Shown: positions 22,667-29,649 of the stretch, one piece after another
Position numbering within the stretch: position 1 is the first letter of the stretch
How the letters are laid out: each line of letters starts with the position of its first letter
Assembly (NCBI GenBank): GCA_018221175.1
Contig: JAAOYE010000018.1
Span: 1-38,021, forward strand
Source of the DNA: Candidatus Woesearchaeota archaeon
GTDB taxonomy: Archaea; Nanobdellota; Nanobdellia; Woesearchaeales; BM511
DNA: 38,021 nt
Direction of reading: 5' to 3'
Position numbers and translations under genes: made by a program
Notes under the pieces: model-generated
What the model was told of the DNA's origin: nothing
Databases searched by the model: none
The model's input: the letters and a program-made list of their open reading frames with translations, nothing else

Positions 22667-24121
22667 ATGTCAAAGAAAAAAGAGTCAGAACTCGGACTGA
22701 CAGCAACTAAAGACAAAGATTTCTCGCAGTGGTATACTCAAGTCATACAAAAAGCAGAACTTATCGAGTATACAGATGTATCTGGCTGCATCATATTTAG
22801 GCCTTATTCGTATGCTATCTGGGAAAAGATTCAAGCATACATGGACAAACTGATAAAAGTAAGAGGCATAAAAAATGCGTATTTCCCCTTATTCATTCCT
22901 GAAAAGCTGCTTTGTAAAGAAGCAGACCATGTGCAAGGATTCATACCAGAAGTAGCATGGGTGACTCACGCAGGGAAAACAAAGCTAAAAGAGAGACTTG
23001 CTGTAAGGCCTACATCTGAGACAATAATGTATGATGCCTACAAAAAGTGGATTAGAAGCCACAGAGATTTGCCATTAAAGATTAACCAATGGAACAATGT
23101 TGTAAGATGGGAGTTTAAGCACCCGGTTCCTTTTTTAAGGACAAGGGAATTCTTATGGCAGGAAGGACACACAGCGTTTGCCACAAAACAAGAAGCAGAC
23201 ACAGAAGCAATGGACATTTTAAAGGATGTTTACAGCAAAACATTAGTGGATCTTCTTGCAATACCGTCTATTCTTGGGAAAAAAAGTGAAAAAGAAAAGT
23301 TTGCAGGAGCTGATTATTCACTTTCTTGTGAAACATATCTTGCAAATAATAAAGCAATCCAAGCATGCACAAGCCACCACCTCGGGCAAAACTTCTCAAA
23401 AGCCTTTGACATAAGCTTTCTTGATGAAAATGAGAAAAAACAATATGTGTGGCAAAACAGCTGGGGGTTCACAACAAGGTCTATTGGCATAGCTATAATG
23501 ATGCATTCCGACGATAAAGGGCTTGTTTTACCGCCAAAGATTGCGCCAACACAAGCAGTGGTCGTGCCTATCTTATTTGAAAAGACAAAGGATAAGCTTT
23601 TAAAAGAATCTAAGAAAATTGTAGATGAGTTAAAAGGAGTTTCTGTTCACCTGGATGACAGAGAAGAGTACACACCTGGCTTTAAATACAATGAATGGGA
23701 ACTAAAAGGAGTTCCAGTAAGGATTGAGTTTGGTCCAAAAGACATGGAAAAAAAACACACAGTAGTTGTACGCCGGGACACTGGCAAAAAAGAATTTGTA
23801 AAGCTAAAAGATCTTTCTAAATATGTGAATAAAACACTTGATGACATTCAAGATTCGCTTTACAAAAAAGCTGAGAAATTCTTAAACGACAGCAAAGACA
23901 AAGCAAACAACTGGAACGACTTCTTAAAAAAAGTAAAGCAGGGAAAACTCACACTCGCGCCATTTTGCAACACTCTTCAATGCGAAGACCACATCAAAGA
24001 CAAGACTGGCGGCACAAAATCAATAAACATCCCTTTTGATTCTAAAGTCAAAAAAGGCGAAAAGTGCATCCAGTGCAAAAAAGACGCCACAGACCAGGCT
24101 TATTTTGCCAAAAGCTACTAA
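22667..24121 (+). CDS. proS: Prolyl-tRNA synthetase, archaeal/eukaryal type
   Basis: Class II synthetase that charges tRNA-Pro. From the ATG at 22667 it has 484 residues. Motif 1 lies in the segment from GCIIFRPYSYAIWEKIQ; RPTSETIMYDAYKKWI, NQWNNVVRWEFK and PFLRTREFLWQEGHTAF form motif 2 and the proline pocket; RSIGIAIMMHSDDKGLVLPPKIAP covers motif 3 and the start of the anticodon domain. The C-terminal zinc-type domain has CNTLQCEDHI and CIQCKKDATDQAYFAKSY, ending with the Tyr typical of this branch. There is no bacterial editing insert. Confidence 0.96.
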   Translation: MSKKKESELGLTATKDKDFSQWYTQVIQKAELIEYTDVSGCIIFRPYSYAIWEKIQAYMDKLIKVRGIKNAYFPLFIPEKLLCKEADHVQGFIPEVAWVTHAGKTKLKERLAVRPTSETIMYDAYKKWIRSHRDLPLKINQWNNVVRWEFKHPVPFLRTREFLWQEGHTAFATKQEADTEAMDILKDVYSKTLVDLLAIPSILGKKSEKEKFAGADYSLSCETYLANNKAIQACTSHHLGQNFSKAFDISFLDENEKKQYVWQNSWGFTTRSIGIAIMMHSDDKGLVLPPKIAPTQAVVVPILFEKTKDKLLKESKKIVDELKGVSVHLDDREEYTPGFKYNEWELKGVPVRIEFGPKDMEKKHTVVVRRDTGKKEFVKLKDLSKYVNKTLDDIQDSLYKKAEKFLNDSKDKANNWNDFLKKVKQGKLTLAPFCNTLQCEDHIKDKTGGTKSINIPFDSKVKKGEKCIQCKKDATDQAYFAKSY

Positions 24122-24154
24122 AAATATAAAAACCAATTCTTGTTCTTGATAGTT

Positions 24155-25204
24155 ATGATAACACTTGACGGTTCTCACGGTGAAGGAGGTGGGCAGATTC
24201 TGCGTACAGCACTTGCGCTTTCTATGATAACACAAAAATCTTTCAAAATAGAAAAAATCCGTGCAAACAGGCCAAAGCCAGGGCTAAAAGCCCAGCACAT
24301 GACTGGAATAAAAACACTGCAGGAGCTTTCAGGATGCGTTGCAAAAGGCGCGGAAATCGGCTCAGAAACGCTAGAGTTTATTCCAAAACCTATCAATAAG
24401 TTTAGGGCAAACATAGATGTTGGCACCGCAGGAGCGATAACCCTTGTTTTGCAATCAATACTTTTGCCGTTAATGACAGCAGAAAAAGAATCCAGGATAA
24501 AAATCACAGGCGGTACAGACGTTTTGTGGAGCCCGCCAATAGACTATTTTCTAAATGTAATGATGCCCCATCTTCAAGAATATGCAGATGTTAAGATAAA
24601 GCTTGAAAAAAGAGGTCACTTTCCCAAAGGTGGCGGCAAAATAGACTTGGCAGTAAGACCAAAAGAAAACAAGGATAAACTTAACCTAACTAAAAGAGAA
24701 GAGTTGATTCAGATAAAAGGGATATCCCACTCTACAAAAGAATTGATGGACGCGCAGGTTGCAGAAAGGCAGGCAAGAGCAGCAAAATTTTTCCTAAATA
24801 AACTCGATGTTCCTGTCACAATAAACAAACAATATGCTGATTCAGATTCTACAGGGAGTGGAATAACCCTGTGGGCGCTATATGGTGTGGATGGAGAGGT
24901 CTCAACCGATAACCCTGTGATTCTTGGAGGAGATGCTTTTGGACAAAGAGGAAAAAAAGCAGAAGTAGTTGGCGAAGAAGCAGCAAAAACGATTTATGAT
25001 GAGATAATGTCTCATGCAGCAGTTGACTCGCATCTATGCGACAATTTAATACCATTTCTTGGGCTTTTTGGCGGAGAAATAAAAACAAGCAAAATAACGC
25101 AGCACACAAAATCAAATATTTATGTAACAGAAAAGTTTTGGGATGTAAAATTTGAGGTAAATGAAGAAAAAAAGATTATATTGTGTATGAATCGGTATTA
25201 TTGA
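24155..25204 (+). CDS. rtcA: RNA 3'-terminal phosphate cyclase
   Basis: Forms 2',3'-cyclic phosphate ends on RNA through an enzyme-AMP intermediate. From the ATG at 24155 the 349 residues begin ITLDGSHGEGGGQILRTALALS, the family N-terminus. RANRPKPGLKAQHMTGI, GGTDVLWSPPIDYF and RGHFPKGGGKIDL follow, and SHLCDNLIPFLGLFGG near the C-terminus carries the His expected to be adenylylated. A TATA element at 24121-24132, overlapping the proS stop, is about 28 bases before this ATG; the TTG five codons upstream lies too close. No RtcB ligase is in the window. Confidence 0.94.
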   Translation: MITLDGSHGEGGGQILRTALALSMITQKSFKIEKIRANRPKPGLKAQHMTGIKTLQELSGCVAKGAEIGSETLEFIPKPINKFRANIDVGTAGAITLVLQSILLPLMTAEKESRIKITGGTDVLWSPPIDYFLNVMMPHLQEYADVKIKLEKRGHFPKGGGKIDLAVRPKENKDKLNLTKREELIQIKGISHSTKELMDAQVAERQARAAKFFLNKLDVPVTINKQYADSDSTGSGITLWALYGVDGEVSTDNPVILGGDAFGQRGKKAEVVGEEAAKTIYDEIMSHAAVDSHLCDNLIPFLGLFGGEIKTSKITQHTKSNIYVTEKFWDVKFEVNEEKKIILCMNRYY

Positions 25205-25386
25205 TCATAATAATTTTTTAAAGATTTATCAATTATGATTTCTGGATGTTTATCAATCTTTTCATAAGAATTTTCATGAGGGATAACAGGTCTTAAACCA
25301 TTCATAATGTCAAATCCGTGGCGACTAGTTAGAAAAGCAGATAGAGGGATTAATATGGGGGCAACGAACCTGTAAGTTTTTTTCAT
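25198..25386 (-). CDS. Possible small protein of 62 residues, unknown
   Basis: Open frame with a short hydrophobic start (MKKTYRFVAPILIPLSAFL, perhaps a signal or anchor) and a charged tail ending in DKSLKNYYDQ. Upstream on the minus strand a TATA box AAGTATAAAATAGC (25424-25437) and a GGAG about nine bases before the ATG support expression. It overlaps the last 7 bases of rtcA. No family is recognised; it could still be a chance frame. Confidence 0.42.
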   Translation of the reverse strand: MKKTYRFVAPILIPLSAFLTSRHGFDIMNGLRPVIPHENSYEKIDKHPEIIIDKSLKNYYDQ

Positions 25387-25423
25387 TTCTTATTTCTCCC
25401 ACCCCTCTCTTTAATCATGTTCA

Positions 25424-25521
25424 GCTATTTTATACTTAAATCTTTATATGTTAAATAGCGCCCACGTTAAACATCAGCTTTAAATATTCAACACACATTA
25501 TTCTACGAGTTCGAGGAGGTG
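25424..25521. promoter_or_regulatory. Divergent promoters between the 62-residue ORF and the thioredoxin-like lipoprotein gene
   Basis: Minus strand AAGTATAAAATAGC at 25424-25437 faces the small ORF. Plus strand TTTAAATA at 25479-25486 predicts a start near 25510, followed by GAGGAGGTG at 25513-25521 as SD, seven bases before the GTG at 25528. Another TATA-like CTTTATATG is at 25442-25450. This accounts for the gene-free 141 bases. Confidence 0.45.
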
Positions 25522-25527
25522 CCATAG

Positions 25528-26088
25528 GTGAAAAAACACGTTTTAACGATTATTCTTGCTTTAACTTCAATATTTCTAATTTCATGCACACAGCCTGTCA
25601 CATTGGAACATATTACAGTAAAAGGCTTAGAACAGTTAGACACTAATCTTTCAGGGCTTAACTGGAAAAATATTCCATTAAGAAATGTGAATACAGGCGA
25701 GGTCTTTAGGATTTCAGACTTCAAAGGAAAACCTGTTTTAGTCGAAACATTTGCAGTATGGTGTCCTACATGCACAAAACAGCAGGGAAAAATAAAAGAG
25801 TTACACGAAGAAGTTGGCGATGAAATCATCTCAGTCTCGCTTGATACAGACCCTTCAGAGGATGAAGCTAAAGTTTTAGAGCACACAACAAGAAATGGGT
25901 TTGACTGGTACTATGCGGTTTCCCCAAAAGAGCTAACACAACAGCTGGTGGATGAATTTGGAATTCAGGTAGTAAATGCACCTTCAACACCAATACTGCT
26001 TATTTGCGAGGACCAAAGCACTAGACTTCTAAGATTCGGAGTCAAAAACGCTGACGAACTTTTAGAAGAGGTTGAAAAAGGTTGTTAA
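25528..26088 (+). CDS. TlpA/ResA-like thioredoxin-fold lipoprotein
   Basis: Predicted extracytoplasmic thiol-disulphide oxidoreductase anchored by lipid. The 186 residues start with a signal peptide and lipobox FLISC (Cys20). A thioredoxin domain follows: IPLRNVNTGEVFRISDFKGKPVLVETFAVWCPTCTKQQ with active site WCPTC (Cys79, Cys82), ISVSLDTDPSEDE, and the cis-Pro loop NAPSTPI (Pro155). The start is GTG with a GGAGGT SD seven bases upstream. The next gene, a CcdA-like membrane protein, begins one base after the stop, so this protein is the likely electron acceptor from it. Confidence 0.88.
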   Translation: MKKHVLTIILALTSIFLISCTQPVTLEHITVKGLEQLDTNLSGLNWKNIPLRNVNTGEVFRISDFKGKPVLVETFAVWCPTCTKQQGKIKELHEEVGDEIISVSLDTDPSEDEAKVLEHTTRNGFDWYYAVSPKELTQQLVDEFGIQVVNAPSTPILLICEDQSTRLLRFGVKNADELLEEVEKGC

Positions 26089-26089
26089 G

Positions 26090-26764
26090 ATGACAATAGG
26101 AGAACTCGCGTTATCATTTGGCCTTGGTATTGCTGCAAACCTAAATCCTTGCGTACTGCCGCTATACCCCGGGTATATCAGCTACATGGCAAGCAAGCCA
26201 GGAATAAAAAATAAATTATTATTCACACGACTCTCAGGACTTTTAGTTCTCGCTGGAGTCCTGATATTTATGCTTTTAGTTGCAGGAATCATCGCTGCTA
26301 TTGGCGGTTCTATAAACAATTTTGTAGAAAATGTTTCTCCATGGGCATTCGGGGTTCTTATAATCCTTGGTTTCATATTGCTTTTTAACGTAGATATAGG
26401 TAAATATTTCCAAACGCCAAAAACACCGCTTGGGAAAAACCCATACTTGTCAACTTTGATATTTGGTTTTTTTTACGGGCCTATAGTAATCCCTTGCAAT
26501 GCACCATTAGTTTTCGCAGTTTTTGCCTTTGGTACTAGCGTAGGCGGATTTTTGAATTTATTCATAATATTTTTAGCGTTTGGTCTTGGCCTCGGAGTAC
26601 CGCTTTTAGCACTCTCATTAATATCTGCGGCAAAAGGACAGTTGCTGATACAAAAAACAGTGAAGTACCATACACCCATAAATAGGGTTGCAGGTGCATT
26701 ATTAATACTGCTGGGGCTTTACGAGTTAATATTTGTTTTTAGAATATTTGGGGGATATACATGA
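26090..26764 (+). CDS. CcdA/DsbD-beta-like transmembrane electron carrier
   Basis: Carries reducing equivalents from cytoplasmic thioredoxin across the membrane to extracytoplasmic thioredoxin-like proteins. From the ATG at 26090 it has 224 residues and about six membrane helices. The two redox Cys sit in conserved places: ANLNPCVLPLYPGYISY (Cys21) in the first helix and GPIVIPCNAPLVFAVFAFG (Cys136) in the fourth. A TTG six codons upstream is in frame but lies within the previous gene. The end overlaps the DUF3179 gene by ATGA. Archaeal CcdA proteins serve cytochrome c or general thiol reduction; no cytochrome genes are seen here. Confidence 0.9.
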   Translation: MTIGELALSFGLGIAANLNPCVLPLYPGYISYMASKPGIKNKLLFTRLSGLLVLAGVLIFMLLVAGIIAAIGGSINNFVENVSPWAFGVLIILGFILLFNVDIGKYFQTPKTPLGKNPYLSTLIFGFFYGPIVIPCNAPLVFAVFAFGTSVGGFLNLFIIFLAFGLGLGVPLLALSLISAAKGQLLIQKTVKYHTPINRVAGALLILLGLYELIFVFRIFGGYT

Positions 26765-27744
26765 AAAAAATGTTTGCATTATTAATATTATTAGGATTGA
26801 TATTCCTAGTAGGCTGTTCACAAAAATCAGGCATGCAAAGACTGCCAGAACTTGATGAAATTGAAGATGAAATGGGAATAAAAGTAACAGACAGAGGTGT
26901 GAAATACATTGTAGACCCAGAAAAAATAATAGGGGGAGGGCCTCCAAAAGATGGAATCCCTTCCATTGACGAACCAAAGTTTGTGACAGTAAAGGAAGCT
27001 GACAAGTCTATCGAGGACAACGAGCTTGTGCTGGCAATAATCTACAAGAATGTCACAAGAGTATATCCTTTGCAGATAATGGTATGGCATGAGATAGTAA
27101 ATGATTTTATCGCAGGTGATCCAATACTAATTACATACTGTCCGCTTTGCGGCTCTGGAATCGCGTATGAACGTGTTATTAATGGGGAGACAGTAGAGTT
27201 TGGAACTTCAGGAAAACTTTACAACTCAAATCTTGTCATGTATGACAGGAAGACAAATTCTTATTGGAGCCAGATTGATGGTAAAGCAATAGTGGGAGAG
27301 CTTACCGGGATGGAACTTAAAGAAATATCTATAGACACAGTTGTTTGGCGAGACTGGAAAGCTGCGCATCCAGATTCAGAAGTACTTAGTAAAAAAACAG
27401 GTTTTGTAAGACCTTATGGAAAAGATCCCTATGGAAACTATTATGAAGACAGCTTTGTATTATTTCCTGTTGAAAAAGAAGACGACAGGGTGCACCCCAA
27501 AACGGTGGTGTTTGGTATAGAAGTTGACGATGTGTTCAAAGCATACAAAGAAGACGACCTTATAGAAGCTGGCCAGATCGAAGACGAGGTCAATGGCGTA
27601 AAGATTAAAGTAATTAGGGATGAGGCAGGGATAGTACAGATCACAAACAAAGATACAGGTGCAGAAATAGTCAAAGAGCGTGGCTTCTGGTTTGCTTGGT
27701 ACGCATTCCATCCTGATACAGGGTTATATGAAAAAGGTGAATAA
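26761..27744 (+). CDS. DUF3179 lipoprotein
   Basis: Family of unknown function, exported. The 327 residues begin with a signal peptide and lipobox FLVGC (Cys19). The DUF3179 domain spans about 55-325: VLAIIYKNVTRVYPLQIMVWHEIVND, then ILITYCPLCGSGIAYER with a CxxC (Cys127, Cys130), LYNSNLVMYDRKTNSYWSQIDGKAIVGEL, and the C-terminal GFWFAWYAFHPDT. The CPLC pair next to conserved His110 may bind metal or undergo thiol redox. The ATGA overlap with the CcdA-like gene and the upstream thioredoxin gene make it a candidate client of that relay. The stop is followed by the DUF427-like gene after two bases. Confidence 0.88.
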   Translation: MKKMFALLILLGLIFLVGCSQKSGMQRLPELDEIEDEMGIKVTDRGVKYIVDPEKIIGGGPPKDGIPSIDEPKFVTVKEADKSIEDNELVLAIIYKNVTRVYPLQIMVWHEIVNDFIAGDPILITYCPLCGSGIAYERVINGETVEFGTSGKLYNSNLVMYDRKTNSYWSQIDGKAIVGELTGMELKEISIDTVVWRDWKAAHPDSEVLSKKTGFVRPYGKDPYGNYYEDSFVLFPVEKEDDRVHPKTVVFGIEVDDVFKAYKEDDLIEAGQIEDEVNGVKIKVIRDEAGIVQITNKDTGAEIVKERGFWFAWYAFHPDTGLYEKGE

Positions 27745-27746
27745 GG

Positions 27747-28039
27747 ATGGCAAAGGCAATATTGGATAATAAAACATTGGCTGAATCTGATGATTTTGAA
27801 GTGGTTGAGGGAAATATTTATTTTCCACCAGGATCTGTCAAGACAGAGTATTTCAAAAAAAAAAAAATGATACACCATACACATGTCCTTGGAAAGGCAT
27901 TTCTCAATATTGGGACATAGAAGTCGATGGAAAAACAAACAAGGACGTTGCATGGTCTTATCCAGAACCAAAGCCTGCAGCAAAGAATATTGAAGGATAC
28001 TTTGCTTTTGATACAAGTAGAGTGCAAGTGAGAGAGTGA
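27747..28039 (+). pseudogene. DUF427-like small protein gene with a -1 frameshift at a 13-A run
   Basis: ATG at 27747 with SD GGTGA at 27736-27740. Frame 0 gives MAKAILDNKTLAESDDFEVV, then EGNIYFPPGSVKTEYF and Lys codons of the run A13 at 27855-27867, after which it loses similarity and ends early. The -1 frame continues with NDTPYTCPWKGISQYWDI and VAWSYPEPKPAAKNIEGYFAF to TGA at 28037-28039. Joined, the two halves make a complete DUF427 domain of about 97 residues (YFPP, TCPWKG, AWSYPEP), the usual length. The cause may be a sequencing error, a phase-variable tract, or slippage by polymerase or ribosome. The stop overlaps the SD of gnd. Confidence 0.8.
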
Positions 28040-28048
28040 GGTGATACA

Positions 28049-28951
28049 ATGGAAATTGGATTTATTGGCCTTGGCAAAATGGGCGCAAACATGGTAAAAA
28101 GGATGTTAAAATCAAAGAAAATAAAAGTTGTTGTATGGAACCGTTCGCCAAAACCAGTTAAACAAGCTGTGAAAAACGGAGCAACCGGGGCAAAAAATGT
28201 TTCTGACTTGGTCTTGAAACTAAAATCTAAAAGAAAAGTTGTTTGGCTTATGCTTCCAGCAGGAAAAGTCACAGAAGACAAATTCCAGGAAGTTTTGGGG
28301 CTGCTTAATAAAAACGATGTCATAATTGATGGTGCAAACTCAAACTTTCACGACACACTAAGGCGCCACAAAGAAGCAAAGAAAAAAGGAATCAGCATGC
28401 TTGATGTCGGCGTGTCTGGAGGAATAATAGCGGCAAACAAAGGGTATCCTATGATGATAGGCGGCGAGGCTAGCGTATACAAATATGTAAAACCAATATT
28501 TGACAGCTTTGGCATAAAAGAAGGATACGATTTGGTTGGGCCAGGGGGAGCAGGACACTATGTAAAGATGATTCATAACGCCATCGAATATGGGATGATG
28601 CAGGCAATTAGTGAAGGAGTTGACCTTTTAGAAAATGGGAGAGTAAAAAACCTTGACCTTCAAAAAATCAGCCATATATGGAACAATGGCACAATAATCT
28701 CCTCGTTCTTGATGGAGATGACAGAAAACGCACTTAAAAAAAGTCCCAAACTAAATTATCTAAAACCTTATGTTGAAGACAGCGGCGAGGGAAAGTGGTC
28801 GGCAATTGAAGCAATGGAATTTGGCGTGCCTTTTGTTGTAAACACATACGCGCTTCACGCAAGATACCAATCACGCGACAAGAACAGCTTTGCATTTAGG
28901 ATGCTTGCTGCAATGAGAAATGAGTTTGGTGGACACGCGATAAAAAAGTAA
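28049..28951 (+). CDS. gnd: 6-phosphogluconate dehydrogenase, decarboxylating, short type
   Basis: Oxidises 6-phosphogluconate to ribulose 5-phosphate and CO2, making NAD(P)H. The 300 residues match the short GntZ-like form rather than the 470-residue E. coli form. GFIGLGKMGANMVKRM is the Rossmann motif, IIDGANSNFHDTLRRH and DVGVSGGIIAANKGYPMMIGG are substrate-binding, and GHYVKMIHNAIEYGMMQAISEG has the catalytic Lys. SD GAGGTGA (28038-28044) sits four bases before the ATG and overlaps the stop of the DUF427-like gene. It thus closes the redox operon, while rpe downstream has its own promoter. Confidence 0.95.
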   Translation: MEIGFIGLGKMGANMVKRMLKSKKIKVVVWNRSPKPVKQAVKNGATGAKNVSDLVLKLKSKRKVVWLMLPAGKVTEDKFQEVLGLLNKNDVIIDGANSNFHDTLRRHKEAKKKGISMLDVGVSGGIIAANKGYPMMIGGEASVYKYVKPIFDSFGIKEGYDLVGPGGAGHYVKMIHNAIEYGMMQAISEGVDLLENGRVKNLDLQKISHIWNNGTIISSFLMEMTENALKKSPKLNYLKPYVEDSGEGKWSAIEAMEFGVPFVVNTYALHARYQSRDKNSFAFRMLAAMRNEFGGHAIKK

Positions 28952-28954
28952 AAA

Positions 28955-28997
28955 TTTAAATAAAAGACTTAACAGAGAAACAGATTAGGGGGCTGAT
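28955..28997 (+). promoter_or_regulatory. Promoter and ribosome-binding site of the rpe-tkt-tal-pgl operon
   Basis: TTTAAATAAA at 28955-28964 predicts transcription from about 28987. GGGGGCTGAT (28988-28997) resembles an SD and stands ten bases before the ATG at 29008, which makes that ATG preferable to the TTG at 28999. Confidence 0.45.
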
Positions 28998-29007
28998 TTT
29001 GGAAAAG

Positions 29008-29649
29008 ATGAGAAAAGAGATAATTCCATCAATAATTGCAAACTCACAGGAAGAGCTAAATGAATTAATTGACAGAGTAAAAGATTTTGCAAAAACAATC
29101 CAACTTGATGTGATGGACGGGCAGTTTGTCCAAAACACATCATTTCAGTTTGACTTCACACTGCCAGAGCACAGCTGCCATGTCGAAGCACACCTCATGA
29201 TAAAAGACCCGATTTCTTGGATACAAAAACATCACAATAAAATTGACACAATACTTGTACATATTGAAACCACGGATAATCCAAGCGAGATAATTGATAT
29301 GGTAAAAGGGCTCGGGAAAAGAATAGGGTTTGCCTTAAACCCAAAAATACCTGTTGGTGATGTAAAACATTATCTTGAAAAGATAGATGAAGTGCTTGTG
29401 ATGACTGTAAATCCCGGCTTTTATGGAAGCGAGTTTTTGCCAGAGGCATTAGACAAAGTAGAAGAATTTAGAAAGCTTGCAAACTGGGTAGATATAGAAG
29501 TTGATGGAGGAATAACAGACCAAACAATTATGCAGGCACACAACGCAGGTGCAAACTTGTTCATTTCAGGTTCATACATTGTAAAGTCAGACAACCCAAA
29601 GAAAGCTTATGAAAATCTTGTAAAAATTCTGGAGGAAAATCAACAATGA
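29008..29649 (+). CDS. rpe: Ribulose-phosphate 3-epimerase
   Basis: Interconverts ribulose and xylulose 5-phosphate. About 213 residues of a TIM barrel: EIIPSIIANSQEELNELI at the start, QLDVMDGQFVQNTS with the metal/catalytic Asp, CHVEAHLMIKDP with a catalytic His, VLVMTVNPGFYGSEFLPEAL for phosphate, and IEVDGGITDQTI with the second Asp. The spacing of the first strand deviates from bacterial Rpe, where SxL and HxD motifs are stricter, so a related sugar-phosphate epimerase remains possible. The end overlaps tkt by ATGA. Confidence 0.85.
   Translation: MRKEIIPSIIANSQEELNELIDRVKDFAKTIQLDVMDGQFVQNTSFQFDFTLPEHSCHVEAHLMIKDPISWIQKHHNKIDTILVHIETTDNPSEIIDMVKGLGKRIGFALNPKIPVGDVKHYLEKIDEVLVMTVNPGFYGSEFLPEALDKVEEFRKLANWVDIEVDGGITDQTIMQAHNAGANLFISGSYIVKSDNPKKAYENLVKILEENQQ

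Noticed and set aside
27747..27930. Frame-0 product of the DUF427-like gene as a separate small protein
   Set aside because: Sequence after the A run loses all family resemblance, while the -1 frame continues the domain.
27441..28049. 202-codon minus-strand frame across DUF3179, DUF427-like and gnd start
   Set aside because: No family resemblance or promoter, and the plus-strand genes with SD sequences explain the region.
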